A DNA stretch of 64,000 bases from Bradyrhizobium sp. CSA207 (GCF_029051685.1 NZ_JAACFT010000015.1:1-64000), one strand, 5' to 3'; shown: positions 18,760 through 28,169, counted from the stretch's first letter. The notes: generated from the sequence alone by a model not told the origin. Made by a program: numbers and translations.

Positions 18760-18954
18760 TCAACTCCCTGAAGGCCCGTTGGAACGGACGTCAGGAGCTT
18801 GGAGGCCCTGATCCTTGTCGGGCAGCGGATCCGCCCGAGACTTCAGATCAGCGGCCTTACTGATCAGCTTGGCCGAGAGCTCCGAGTCCGAGGTGGTTCT
18901 GGCGAATTCAAGAAGGAGAGAGGCCTGCTTGGTAAGGTAGGTCTTGCCCAACAC
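18760..18954 (-). CDS. Small conserved hypothetical protein (64 aa)
   Basis: A helical, soluble protein (GKTYLTKQASLLLEFARTTS, then AKLISKAADLKSRADPL) of a type common in Bradyrhizobium and relatives; no function is known to me. The first codon appears to be GTG at 18954, and the exact start is uncertain because no strong ribosome-binding site is visible. A 30-residue membrane peptide gene follows after 3 bases. Confidence 0.65.
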   Translation of the reverse strand: MLGKTYLTKQASLLLEFARTTSDSELSAKLISKAADLKSRADPLPDKDQGLQAPDVRSNGPSGS

Positions 18955-19098
18955 GATGGTGCGCCCGTCCGTAGAAGTACTGACGGACTCAAGAGTCCGG
19001 AAGCAGGGCTTCCGTTCCCGGAACTCTGTATAAAATTGCGCAAAATGATTTGGTTCCTCATTTGGGATAATTTGGTTTCCGGGGAACCGGGTTCCCGA

Positions 19099-19722
19099 TC
19101 AGATTCCCAAGGCCCTGAGCGCCTCTCCAACGTCGCCGGGCGACGTGACGTGTACCGCGGTCAATCCGCATGCCCGCGCTCCCTCGACGTTTTCGGCGAG
19201 ATCATCGAAGAACACAATGCGCTTTGCCGGCACGCCGATCGCAGCCACGACATGGTCGAAGGCTTCGGCATCCGGTTTGCGCAGGCCGATGCTGGACGAC
19301 AGGTAAACCTCGCGGAAATGACCGAGCAGGTCGGCATATTCCTTCGAGAAGTGCTCCACATGCGGACGGTTGGTGTTGGAGAAGGCGTAGAGCGGCATCT
19401 GCCTGGCCGCGCGCGGCAACAACTGCGCGATCTCGGGCATCTCTCCGGCGAAGATTGCGTTCCAGCCCTCCAGGAACTGTGCGTCCGAAATACCAATTCC
19501 GAGCGCAGCGCGCAATGAGGCGAAATACTCCGCATCGCTGATCCTGCCGACCTCGTGCAGCCGGTAGGCCTCGTCACGCACATAGCGCGCGACGATGGCC
19601 TCCGGCTGGCAGCCGGCATGTCCGGCCCAGCAGGCGATCGCCTGGGAGAAATCGATGTCGAGCACGACGCGCCCGAGATCGAACAGAAGCGCATCCGCGC
19701 TGCCGGGAGAGAGTGGGGGCAT
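19099..19722 (-). CDS. HAD-family phosphatase, YihX-like
   Basis: A 207-residue HAD-IA hydrolase. Motif I reads LLFDLGRVVLDIDF, the FDLGxVxxDIDF form characteristic of YihX-type sugar-phosphate phosphatases. Motif II is AFSNTNRPH, motif III has the lysine in SSSIGLRKPDAEAF, and motif IV is FFDDLAENVEGA. An alpha-glucose-1-phosphate phosphatase role is plausible by resemblance, but substrates vary. AAAGGA precedes ATG 19722. The gene follows the FMN oxidase gene with only 14 bases between them, suggesting co-transcription. Confidence 0.88.
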   Translation of the reverse strand: MPPLSPGSADALLFDLGRVVLDIDFSQAIACWAGHAGCQPEAIVARYVRDEAYRLHEVGRISDAEYFASLRAALGIGISDAQFLEGWNAIFAGEMPEIAQLLPRAARQMPLYAFSNTNRPHVEHFSKEYADLLGHFREVYLSSSIGLRKPDAEAFDHVVAAIGVPAKRIVFFDDLAENVEGARACGLTAVHVTSPGDVGEALRALGI

Positions 19723-19736
19723 TGCATCCTTTCAGG

Positions 19737-20864
19737 TCAGTAGCGATACGGCTCGACGTCGAACAGCGGGAACGCGCTGAACACGCTCGGCGCATTGGTG
19801 GCGGTCGCGGGGTGCAGGCAGGACTTGTTGATCTCGGCGAACGAGGTGGCCCCCAACAGGCCGAGGCAGCGCAGCACCTCGTCCTCCAGCAGCTCCAGCA
19901 TCCGCGTCACGCCGGCTTCGCCGGCCGCTGCCAGTGCCCAGCATTGCAGCCGGCCGATGCCGACGAGGTCGGCGCCTGCCGCGATCGCCTTGACGATGTC
20001 GGTGCCACGACAGAAGCCGCCGTCGACCATGATCCTGGCGCGGCCCTTCACGGCCTCGACGATCTCGGGCAGCACATGCATGGCGCCGCGGCCGTGATCG
20101 AGCTGGCGGCCGCCATGGTTGGAGACATAAATCCACTCGACGCCGTGATCGACCGCGATCTGCGCGTCCTCAGCGGTCGCGATGCCCTTGAGGATCAGCG
20201 GAATCCTGAACTTGTCCTTGATCATCTTCACGGTCCGCCACTCCAGCCCCTTCTGGAAGTCGCCGCCGCTAGCGCGCAGCCGGCTCTCGCGAACGTAACG
20301 CTTGGCGATGTCGCGTTCACGACGGCTGTAATGGGCGGTGTCGACGGTCAGGCAGAAGCCGGCGTAGCTGTGCTTCATGGCGCGGCTGACGACATCCGCG
20401 ACGAAGTCGTCGTCGCCGCGGACATAGAGCTGGAACAAGCGCAGCGCATCGGGCGCGGCTTCGGCGGTGTTCTCGAGGCCGGGCTCGGAGACCGAGCTCA
20501 GCATGTGCGCCGCGCCGAACGCGCCGGCGCCGCGCGCCACGCTGGCAGCGCCTTGGGGATCGAAGATTTCTAGCGCGCCGACAGGGGCCAGCACCACCGG
20601 AAGGCGCAGCTTGCGGCCGAACTGCTCGACGGAGCCGTCGACCTTGCGGACATCGCGCAGCACGCGCGGCCGGAAGGCGATCTCGTCCAGCGCCATGCGG
20701 TTGCGGCGCATCGTGGTCTCGGTCTCGGCGGCGCCGACGATATAGTCCCAGGCGTTCTGGTTGAGGTTGGAGCGCGCCTTCCGGATGAGTTCGTGCAGGT
20801 TCTGGAACGGCTCGTCGCTGGCGCCGAGTTCGACGTTCCGTTGTGGCCGGAGCGCTTCGTTCAT
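19737..20864 (-). CDS. FMN-dependent alpha-hydroxy-acid oxidase/dehydrogenase
   Basis: A 375-residue TIM-barrel flavoenzyme of the LldD/glycolate oxidase family, oxidising 2-hydroxy acids such as lactate or glycolate. Motifs seen are DYIVGAAETETTMRRNRMAL, the lysine segment ILKGIATAEDA, the active-site SNHGGRQLDHGRGA, and the phosphate-binding DGGFCRGTDIVKAIAAGADLVGIGR region. There is no membrane-anchoring insertion, so it may be cytoplasmic. The exact substrate is open. The gene heads a two-gene unit with the YihX-like phosphatase. Confidence 0.9.
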   Translation of the reverse strand: MNEALRPQRNVELGASDEPFQNLHELIRKARSNLNQNAWDYIVGAAETETTMRRNRMALDEIAFRPRVLRDVRKVDGSVEQFGRKLRLPVVLAPVGALEIFDPQGAASVARGAGAFGAAHMLSSVSEPGLENTAEAAPDALRLFQLYVRGDDDFVADVVSRAMKHSYAGFCLTVDTAHYSRRERDIAKRYVRESRLRASGGDFQKGLEWRTVKMIKDKFRIPLILKGIATAEDAQIAVDHGVEWIYVSNHGGRQLDHGRGAMHVLPEIVEAVKGRARIMVDGGFCRGTDIVKAIAAGADLVGIGRLQCWALAAAGEAGVTRMLELLEDEVLRCLGLLGATSFAEINKSCLHPATATNAPSVFSAFPLFDVEPYRY

Positions 20865-21170
20865 TGTTGTCCTCCCGAGAATTTGAAGCCTTATGCCATC
20901 GCCTATCCCGTCCGGCGCTCCAAAACTATCCTAAAATCGCATGGCTGCGGGGCGTGGGCCGGCCTGCCGAATTCCGGTCTGCGCGAGGCGGTCCTCGAAC
21001 GTTGCCAAAAGTTTAGGCCGGGGCGAAGGGATTTTTGCGGCGTGCCCGCCGGGCGGGCCGGCCGGCCTTGAAGAAACCGGAATGGTATTGTGAGAAACAG
21101 GCTGGATCGCCATTTTCGTGGCGGTTCCCAGGCTCCAACAGAACCGCTAAGCACAAAGGCCAGCTCACCC
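20865..21170. other. Intergenic stretch (306 bases) upstream of ctpA
   Basis: No gene seen on either strand. It lies between divergent starts, the FMN oxidase leftward and the protease rightward, so it must hold both promoters. A GC-only palindromic patch (GCCCGCCGGGCGGGCCGGCC) near 21043-21062 could form a hairpin in the ctpA leader. Confidence 0.45.
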
Positions 21171-22505
21171 ATGCGGAAAACCCTGCTGTTCCCACTGGGC
21201 GCGCTCACCGGCGCGTGCCTGACCCTTCTCGTATCCGGTCCGCATGCTGGGCTCTGGGCGGCTCGGGCGGCAGCGAGCGCGGACGACGCCTATTCCCAGC
21301 TCAATCTGTTCGGTGAGGTCTTCGAGCGCGTGAAGGCGAGCTATGTCGAGAAGCCCGAAAATTCCAAGCTGATCGAAGGCGCGATTACGGGCATGGTGAC
21401 CTCGCTCGATCCGCATTCACGCTACATGAACGACAAGGCCTGGACCGAGATGCAGGAGACCACCTCCGGCGAGTTCGGCGGGCTCGGCATCGAGGTCACC
21501 ATGGAGGAGGGCCTCGTCAAGGTCGTTTCGCCGATCGACGACACGCCGGCGTCCAAGGCCGGCATCATGTCCGGCGACTTGATCAGCAAGATCGACGGCG
21601 ACGCCGTGCAGGGCATGACGCTCGAGCAGGCTGTCAACAAGATGAAGGGGCCGGTCGACACCAAGACCAAGCTCACCATCGTGCGCAAGGGCGCCGATGC
21701 CCCGCTCGACATCGCGATCACGCGCGAGATCATCCACGTGCGCCCGGTGCGTTTCCACGTCGAGAACGGCGACATCGGCTATATCCGCGTCACCTCGTTC
21801 AACGAGCAGACCACCGACGGCCTGAAGAAGGCGATCGCAATGATCTCCAAGGAGGTCCCGCCGGAGAAGCTCGCGGGCTACGTGATGGATCTGCGCAACA
21901 ATCCGGGCGGTCTGCTCGACCAGGCCGTGTCGGTGTCGAGCGCGTTCCTCCAGCGTGGCGAAGTCGTGTCGACGCGCGGCCGCAATCCGGAAGAGACCCA
22001 GCGCTTCACCGCGCATGGCGGCGATCTCATCAAGGGCAAGCCGCTGATCGTGCTGGTCAACGGCGGTTCGGCCTCGGCCTCCGAAATCGTGGCCGGCGCG
22101 CTGCACGACCACAAGCGTGCGACGCTGATCGGCACGCGCTCGTTCGGCAAGGGCTCGGTGCAGACCGTTATTCCGCTCGGCGCGGGCAGCGGCGCGCTGG
22201 CGCTGACCACGGCGCGCTACTACACGCCGTCGGGCCGCTCGATCCAGGCCCAGGGCATCGCCCCCGACATCGAGATCCTCCAGGACGTACCGGCCGAACT
22301 CAAGGGCCGCGTCGATACCATGGGCGAAGCCTCGATGCGCGGTCATCTCTCGGCTGCCGACGGCAGCGAGCAGACGGGCTCGCAGTCCTACGTCCCGCCG
22401 GAAGAAAAGGACGACAAGGCCCTGCATACGGCCTACGACTTCCTGCACGGCGTCACCGTGAATGCCGCGGCCGCAAAGCCGGCGCCGAAGGCGCTGCCGA
22501 ATTAA
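21171..22505 (+). CDS. ctpA: S41-family C-terminal processing peptidase (CtpA/Prc type)
   Basis: A periplasmic serine protease that trims or degrades proteins recognised at their C-termini. ATG 21171 opens a signal peptide/anchor (MRKTLLFPLGALTGACLTLL). A PDZ domain lies at about residues 80-170 (GEFGGLGIEVTMEEGLVKVV) and the peptidase core at about 190-370. The Ser-Lys dyad is visible as NGGSASASEIVAGAL and RSFGKGSVQT. The 444-residue length is normal. The C-terminal tail (TGSQSYVPPEEKDDKAL) matches Bradyrhizobium CtpA. The N-terminal leader departs from the usual rhizobial copy I recall, so this may be a second paralogue. A hairpin follows the stop. Confidence 0.93.
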   Translation: MRKTLLFPLGALTGACLTLLVSGPHAGLWAARAAASADDAYSQLNLFGEVFERVKASYVEKPENSKLIEGAITGMVTSLDPHSRYMNDKAWTEMQETTSGEFGGLGIEVTMEEGLVKVVSPIDDTPASKAGIMSGDLISKIDGDAVQGMTLEQAVNKMKGPVDTKTKLTIVRKGADAPLDIAITREIIHVRPVRFHVENGDIGYIRVTSFNEQTTDGLKKAIAMISKEVPPEKLAGYVMDLRNNPGGLLDQAVSVSSAFLQRGEVVSTRGRNPEETQRFTAHGGDLIKGKPLIVLVNGGSASASEIVAGALHDHKRATLIGTRSFGKGSVQTVIPLGAGSGALALTTARYYTPSGRSIQAQGIAPDIEILQDVPAELKGRVDTMGEASMRGHLSAADGSEQTGSQSYVPPEEKDDKALHTAYDFLHGVTVNAAAAKPAPKALPN

Positions 22506-22523
22506 CCGATCCCGGAAACATCG

Positions 22524-22549
22524 CCCGAGGGTGGAAGGCCACCCTCGGG
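22524..22549. terminator. Bidirectional hairpin between convergent ctpA and GGDEF-EAL genes
   Basis: A perfect 11-base stem (CCCGAGGGTGG / CCACCCTCGGG) with loop AAGG, located between the two stop codons. There is no T-run on either side, so it may act as a stabilising or Rho-assisted terminator. Confidence 0.65.
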
Positions 22550-22565
22550 TGCAAGGCTCGAAGGC

Positions 22566-25286
22566 CTAGCCTGCCTCACGGCGGCGGAGCTCGGTGTCGC
22601 CGCGCTGGGCAAGTTGGCTGCGATGGGTCGCGAACAGCTCCAGCATATTGTCGGCTGGCTTGGCCGCGCTGAACAGATAGCCTTGCATCTCGGAGCAGCC
22701 GAGCGCGCGCAGCAGGCGCTGCTGCTCCTCGGTCTCGACGCCTTCGGCCGTGGTGGTCATGCGGCGGGCGCTGGCGAGGTTGACCACGGCCTGCACGATG
22801 CTGGCGGAGCCGTCGGGGCCGGCGATGTCGTTGACGAAGCAGCGGTCGATCTTGATCTTGTCGAACGGGAAGCGGTGCAGATAGCTCAGCGACGAGTAGC
22901 CGGTGCCGAAATCGTCGAGCGCGATGCGCACGCCGATGGCGCGGAGCTGATGCAGGATCGCCAGCGCGGTGTCGTCGTCGCGGATCAGCACCGCCTCGGT
23001 GATCTCGAGCTCGAGCCGGCTTGCCGGAAAGTTGGAGGCGGCGAGCGCCGCCACGATCTTCAGCGCCAGCGTGCCGCTCTTGAACTGCACCGGCGAGATG
23101 TTGACGGCGAGGCGGAAGTCGTCGGGCCAGTTCGCGGCGTCCCGGCAGGCGGTGGCCAGCACCCATTCGCCGATCTCGTTGATCAGGCCGGTGTCTTCCG
23201 CGATCGGGATGAACTCGGCCGGCGAAACCATGCCGCGCTCGGGATGGCGCCAGCGCACCAGCGCCTCGCAGCCGGTGATGCGATCGTCCTTCAGGCCGAG
23301 GCAGGGCTGGTAGTAGACTTCGAGGCCACCATGGGCGATCGCGTAGCGCAGGTCGGTCTCGAGCTGCCGCCGCTCGCGGACCTTGGCGTCCATCTCCGGT
23401 TCGAAGAAGCGATAGGTGCGCCTTCCGGCGGCCTTGGCGGCGTACATCGCCATGTCAGCGTTCTTCAGGATCTGGTCCAGCGCTGTCCCGTGTCGCGGCG
23501 CCAGCGCGATGCCGATGCTGGCGTCGGTGGTGAGATGATGGCCCATGCAGTCGAACGGGGTGCGGATGGCTTCGAAAACCCGCGCGACCAGGTCGGTGAC
23601 CTGATCGGCAGACGTCACCGGGCTCTGCACGATGGCGAACTCATCGCCGCCGAGCCGCGCCACGAAATCCGTCGGGCCGGCGCAGCGGTTGAGGCTCGAC
23701 GCAATTGACTTCAGGAGCTCGTCGCCGACGAGATGTCCCAACGCGTCATTGACGCCCTTGAATTCGTCGATGTCGATGTAGTGCACCGCGAGCTCCTCGC
23801 CGTGGACGGTGCCCGCCAGCGCCTCGCGCAGATGCTCGTGAAACATGGTGCGGTTGGGCAGGTCGGTGAGCGCGTCGTAATGGGCAAGGTGGGTGATGCG
23901 CTCCTCGGTGCGCCGCCGCTCGGTGATGTCCTCGTGCGTCGCCACCCAGCCGCCGTCGGCGAGCGGTTCGTTGGCGATCTGGATGGAGCGGCCGTCGGCG
24001 GTATCGACCACCATGGAATTGCGCACATGGACGTCGCGCAGCACGCGCGCGACATACTGGTCGACGTTGCCGGTGAAGGAGCCTGTCGCCTTGCGATGCG
24101 CGATGATGTCGTGGAAGCTGCAACCAGGCTTCACGATTTCGGCCGACAGGCTGTACATCTCGACGTAGCGCTGGTTGCATACGACGAGCCGCCGCGAGGC
24201 GTCGAACAGCAGCAGGCCCTGCGTCATATTGTTGACGGCGCGGTCGAGGCGCTGCTTTTCCAGCGTCAGCCGTTTCCGGGAGGCGCGGTGTTGCTCGAGC
24301 AGCTTGCGCACGATCGCGATCAGCACGCCGGCGATGGCGAGCGCGGATGCGCCGGCGACCGAGATCAGAATGCCGATCTGCTCGCGCCAGTCGGTTAGCG
24401 CGGCCGCGCGCGTCGTGGTGGCCATCATCAGGATCGGGAAGTGGGGCAGGGCTCGCGCGGAAATTAGCCGGTCGTCGCCGTCGACCGGACTGATGAAGCG
24501 CCCGGCGAAGTGATCGAGCCCGAAGACCCTCTGCTGCTCGAACCCTCCGGTCTTGAAGTTCCGCCCCATCAATTCATCCGTGTGGGGATAGCGGGCGAGA
24601 AGCGTGCCGTCCCGATGCAGCATCGAGATCGTGGCGCCTTCGCCGAGCACGACGGACTCGAAGAATTTCTCGAAATTGGCCGGCTCGATGCCGCGGCCGA
24701 CGACGCCCAGAAATTCGCCGTTCGGTCCGACGATCTTGCGGACGATGAGGATGGTCCAGGCGCCGGAGATGCGGCTGTGCAGCGGCTCGATCAGGACATC
24801 GGGCGAATGGGGATCGTATCGGAAGGTGCGGAAATAGGCGCGATCGGCAACGTTGACCTTTGGTGCCGGCCATGCCGTCGATGAATTGATCACGTCGCCG
24901 TCGGCATCGATGACGTTGACGCCGCCTATGTAGGGCAAAGCCTCGATCTTCGAGCGCAGCATCCGGTGAACGTCCTGGCCGGAGAGACCCTTGCGGTAGT
25001 CCTCCGCGCTCGCGATGCCGGTCGCGCGTACGTGGTCGAGGAAGTCCCTTTGGATGACGGCGAAATCCTGCAATTGCTGATCGAAATGATGGGCGAGCAG
25101 CAGCACCGTGTTCTCGAGCTCGCGGCCCGAATTGCGCAGCGCGCGTTCGCGGAAATTCTGCGCCATCAGCGTCGCGCCGACGGCGATAGCGGCGATCAGG
25201 AATATCCCGCCCACAACCAGCCAGCGGATCGGCCCGCTGCGCACGAGCGCGGCCTGGTCGAAGAGGCGACTGCAGAATCTCGTCAT
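22566..25286 (-). CDS. Cache-PAS-GGDEF-EAL cyclic-di-GMP signalling protein
   Basis: A 906-residue inner-membrane regulator. Membrane helices at about 20-42 and 300-322 bracket a periplasmic dCache sensor (ADRAYFRTFRYDPHSP, GVVGRGIEPANFEKFF). A PAS domain follows (about 345-460, starting VNNMTQGLLLFDASRRLVVC), then GGDEF with the intact motif RLGGDEFAIVQ and EAL with intact CEALVRW and DDFGTGYSSL. Both synthesis and breakdown of cyclic-di-GMP are possible, and the balance cannot be predicted. ATG 25286 is favoured over an upstream in-frame start at 25322. Just upstream, divergently, lies the interrupted pilin gene; both concern surface behaviour. Confidence 0.94.
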   Translation of the reverse strand: MTRFCSRLFDQAALVRSGPIRWLVVGGIFLIAAIAVGATLMAQNFRERALRNSGRELENTVLLLAHHFDQQLQDFAVIQRDFLDHVRATGIASAEDYRKGLSGQDVHRMLRSKIEALPYIGGVNVIDADGDVINSSTAWPAPKVNVADRAYFRTFRYDPHSPDVLIEPLHSRISGAWTILIVRKIVGPNGEFLGVVGRGIEPANFEKFFESVVLGEGATISMLHRDGTLLARYPHTDELMGRNFKTGGFEQQRVFGLDHFAGRFISPVDGDDRLISARALPHFPILMMATTTRAAALTDWREQIGILISVAGASALAIAGVLIAIVRKLLEQHRASRKRLTLEKQRLDRAVNNMTQGLLLFDASRRLVVCNQRYVEMYSLSAEIVKPGCSFHDIIAHRKATGSFTGNVDQYVARVLRDVHVRNSMVVDTADGRSIQIANEPLADGGWVATHEDITERRRTEERITHLAHYDALTDLPNRTMFHEHLREALAGTVHGEELAVHYIDIDEFKGVNDALGHLVGDELLKSIASSLNRCAGPTDFVARLGGDEFAIVQSPVTSADQVTDLVARVFEAIRTPFDCMGHHLTTDASIGIALAPRHGTALDQILKNADMAMYAAKAAGRRTYRFFEPEMDAKVRERRQLETDLRYAIAHGGLEVYYQPCLGLKDDRITGCEALVRWRHPERGMVSPAEFIPIAEDTGLINEIGEWVLATACRDAANWPDDFRLAVNISPVQFKSGTLALKIVAALAASNFPASRLELEITEAVLIRDDDTALAILHQLRAIGVRIALDDFGTGYSSLSYLHRFPFDKIKIDRCFVNDIAGPDGSASIVQAVVNLASARRMTTTAEGVETEEQQRLLRALGCSEMQGYLFSAAKPADNMLELFATHRSQLAQRGDTELRRREAG

Positions 25287-25600
25287 TGGTCTCGATCGCT
25301 GTCGTGCACACGCCAGGATCAATTCTTGAGCCCGGAAACATCCGTTGGTTTACGGGAATGGTGTGGAGGCGAAGTTAGGAAGGGCGGTTAATTCAAGATG
25401 AATCGGTTCGCGCAAATGCAAGGGATGCTCGAGACAGGGACGTGCGGGAATTGCCGCAAGTTATCACGATGCCGGTCAATTCCTGCCGGTCATTGCAATG
25501 ATCAATTAGTGCTTAACCATTTAACGTGTTGGCGATCCTCACCTCCGCTTTGGCACATGGATTGCGAATGCTCCGCGACAACGACGCAGAGGACGCGATC
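25287..25600. other. Intergenic stretch (314 bases) between GGDEF-EAL and pilin genes
   Basis: No gene seen. It holds the leftward promoter of the GGDEF-EAL gene and a rightward sigma-54 promoter at 25551-25565. The motif TTAACCAT followed by TTAAC (25513-25525) resembles CtrA half-sites known from other alphaproteobacteria. That resemblance is suggestive only. Confidence 0.5.
25551..25565 (+). promoter_or_regulatory. Sigma-54 (-24/-12) promoter of the Flp pilin gene
   Basis: TGGCAC at 25551-25556, five bases, then TTGC at 25562-25565: an exact match to the RpoN consensus core with correct spacing. The expected transcription start (about 25577) falls 24 bases before the pilin ATG, leaving room for the AGAGGA ribosome-binding site. 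Confidence 0.8.
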
Positions 25601-25765
25601 ATGAAAAAAACGCTGTAGAACTTTCTCGCCGACGAGTCCGGTGCAACCGCAATCGAATACGGCCTGATCGCCGCCGGCATCGCGCTTGCCATCATCACGG
25701 TGGTGAACGGCATGGGCAGCAAGCTCAGCGCAAAATTCGGATCGATCAGCTCCTCGCTGAAGTGA
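25601..25765 (+). pseudogene. Flp/Fap-type pilin gene with an amber codon at position 6
   Basis: ATG 25601 begins MKKTL, then TAG at 25616-25618, then NFLADESGATAIEYGLIAAG in the same frame through to TGA at 25763. If the stop were a sense codon (CAG would be one change away), it would be a normal 54-residue Flp prepilin. It has a short basic leader, the Gly-Ala processing site before TAIEY, a hydrophobic helix and a Ser-rich end. Flp subunits build Tad pili for surface attachment. The sigma-54 promoter, ribosome-binding site and the rest of the coding sequence are pristine. No downstream start could preserve the prepilin leader. Confidence 0.88.
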
Positions 25766-25773
25766 ACGCGCGC

Positions 25774-26307
<534 letters not shown>

Positions 26308-26308
26308 G

Positions 26309-27130
26309 TCAGCGCGTACCCGTCGCACGCGACGCGTTCTCGCGCGCCAGCAGCGCGCGGGTGGCCGCGGTCACGTCGGCCTGCCGCATCAGGCTTTCGC
26401 CGACCAGGAAAGTCGCCATGCCGACGCGTTCGAGCCGGGTGAGGTCTGCCGGCGTGAAGATGCCGCTCTCGCCGACCATTAGTCGCTCTTGCGGGATCAG
26501 TGGCGCCAATGCCTCGCTGGTCGCAAGCGTGGTCTCGAAGGTGCGCAGGTTGCGGTTGTTGACGCCGATCATCGGCGAACGCAGCTTCAGTGCGCGGTCG
26601 AGCTCGGCGCGGTCGTGGATCTCGATCAGCACATCCATGCTGTAGGCGATGGCGGCATCTTCGAGATCCTTGGCGGTGGCATCGTCGAGCGCGGCCATGA
26701 TAATGAGGATGCAATCGGCGCCATGCGCGCGCGCCTCGACCACTTGGTAGGTGTCGAACATGAAATCCTTGCGCAGCACCGGCAGTGATGTCGCCGCGCG
26801 CGCCGCCACCATGAAATCCAGATGGCCCTGGAACGAAGGCGTATCCGTCAGCACCGACAGACAGGCGGCGCCGCCGGCCTCATAAGCCCTGGCGAGCAGC
26901 GGCGGATCGAAATCGGCACGGATCAGCCCCTTGGACGGCGAGGCCTTCTTGACCTCGGCGATCAGCGCGTAATCGCCGTTGGCGTGCTTGGCCTTGATCG
27001 CGCGCACGAAGCCGCGCGGTGCACCCTGCGCCTGGGCCGCCGCCTCGACAGACGATAGCGGCTGCGCGCGCTTGGCGGCTGCGATCTCCTCGCGCTTGTA
27101 CGCTTCGATCTTGGTCAGGATGTCCGACAT
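26309..27130 (-). CDS. trpC: Indole-3-glycerol phosphate synthase
   Basis: Fourth step of tryptophan synthesis: closes the indole ring from CdRP in a TIM barrel. The 273-residue monofunctional form begins MSDILTKIEAYKREEIAAAK. Signatures are EVKKASPSKGLIRADFDP, LRKDFMFDTYQVVEARAHGA and GVNNRNLRTFETTL, ending VGESGIFTPADLTRLERVG and FLVGESLMR. It begins 7 bases after trpD ends and abuts moaC, a tight operon. No attenuator-like leader is seen. Confidence 0.97.
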   Translation of the reverse strand: MSDILTKIEAYKREEIAAAKRAQPLSSVEAAAQAQGAPRGFVRAIKAKHANGDYALIAEVKKASPSKGLIRADFDPPLLARAYEAGGAACLSVLTDTPSFQGHLDFMVAARAATSLPVLRKDFMFDTYQVVEARAHGADCILIIMAALDDATAKDLEDAAIAYSMDVLIEIHDRAELDRALKLRSPMIGVNNRNLRTFETTLATSEALAPLIPQERLMVGESGIFTPADLTRLERVGMATFLVGESLMRQADVTAATRALLARENASRATGTR

Positions 27131-27137
27131 GGGAAAC

Positions 27138-28151
27138 TCAGCCGTTGGAGACCGCGATCAGATGCTTCAGCCGCGCGCTCGCGGCGCCGCTGTCGAGCGA
27201 CTTGGCGCCGATCGCAACGCCTTCCTTGAGGTCCTTGGCACGCCCGGCCACCACGAGCGCGGCGGCGGCGTTAATCAGCGCGACGTCGCGGTAGGGGCTC
27301 GGCATGCCATCGAGCACGCTTTGCAACGCGATCGCATTGGCCTCGGCGTCGCCGCCCTTGAGCGCCCCGGCGTCGCAGCGCGACAGGCCGGCGTCCTCCG
27401 GCGTCACCTCGAAATTCCTGATCTCGCCATTGTGGAGCGCAGAGACGAAGGTCGGGCCGGTGAGAGTGATCTCGTCGAGGCCATCGGAGCCGTGCACGAC
27501 CCAGGCGGATTCCGAGCCGAGGTTCTTCAGCACCTGGGCCAGCGGCTGCACCCATTGCCGCGAAAACACGCCGACCATCTGCCGCTTGACGCCGGCAGGG
27601 TTGGACAGCGGTCCGAGCAGATTGAAGATCGTGCGGGTGGCAAGCTCGACCCGGGTCGGGCCGACGTTCTTCATGGCAGGATGATGCGCGGGAGCGAACA
27701 TGAAGCCGATGCCGCATTCGCGCACGCACATTCCGACCTGCTCGGGCCTCAGGTCAATCTTCACACCGAGTGAGGCCAGCACGTCGGCCGCGCCAGAGCG
27801 CGACGACAGCGCGCGGTTGCCGTGCTTGGCGACCGGCAGGCCGGCGCCCGCGACGATGAAAGAGGCGCAGGTCGAGACGTTGACAGAGCCGGAGCCATCG
27901 CCGCCGGTGCCGACGATGTCGACGGCCTCAGGCGGTGCCGTCACGGTCAGCATCTTGGAGCGCATCGCCGAGACCGCGCCGGTGATCTCGTCCACCGTCT
28001 CGCCGCGCACGCGTAGTGCCATCAGCAGCCCGCCCATCTGCGAGGGCGTGGCCTCGCCGGACATCATGGCGTCGAAGGCGGAAGCCGCTTCGTCACGCGA
28101 CAGGCTGGCGCCGGTCGCCACTTTTCCAATGATCGATTTCAGGTCGTCCAT
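27138..28151 (-). CDS. trpD: Anthranilate phosphoribosyltransferase
   Basis: Transfers a phosphoribosyl group from PRPP to anthranilate in tryptophan synthesis. 337 residues, the usual length. The PRPP-binding motif is VDIVGTGGDGSGSVNVSTC, followed by GLPVAKHGNRALSSRSGAAD; GFMFAPAHHPAMKNVGPTRVEL lines the anthranilate channel. It lies 18 bases after the ppiD-like gene and 7 bases before trpC. Linkage of the folding chaperone gene to trpD-trpC-moaC is the familiar Bradyrhizobium order. Confidence 0.97.
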   Translation of the reverse strand: MDDLKSIIGKVATGASLSRDEAASAFDAMMSGEATPSQMGGLLMALRVRGETVDEITGAVSAMRSKMLTVTAPPEAVDIVGTGGDGSGSVNVSTCASFIVAGAGLPVAKHGNRALSSRSGAADVLASLGVKIDLRPEQVGMCVRECGIGFMFAPAHHPAMKNVGPTRVELATRTIFNLLGPLSNPAGVKRQMVGVFSRQWVQPLAQVLKNLGSESAWVVHGSDGLDEITLTGPTFVSALHNGEIRNFEVTPEDAGLSRCDAGALKGGDAEANAIALQSVLDGMPSPYRDVALINAAAALVVAGRAKDLKEGVAIGAKSLDSGAASARLKHLIAVSNG

Positions 28152-28169
28152 CGCGTGCTTTCAACTGCT

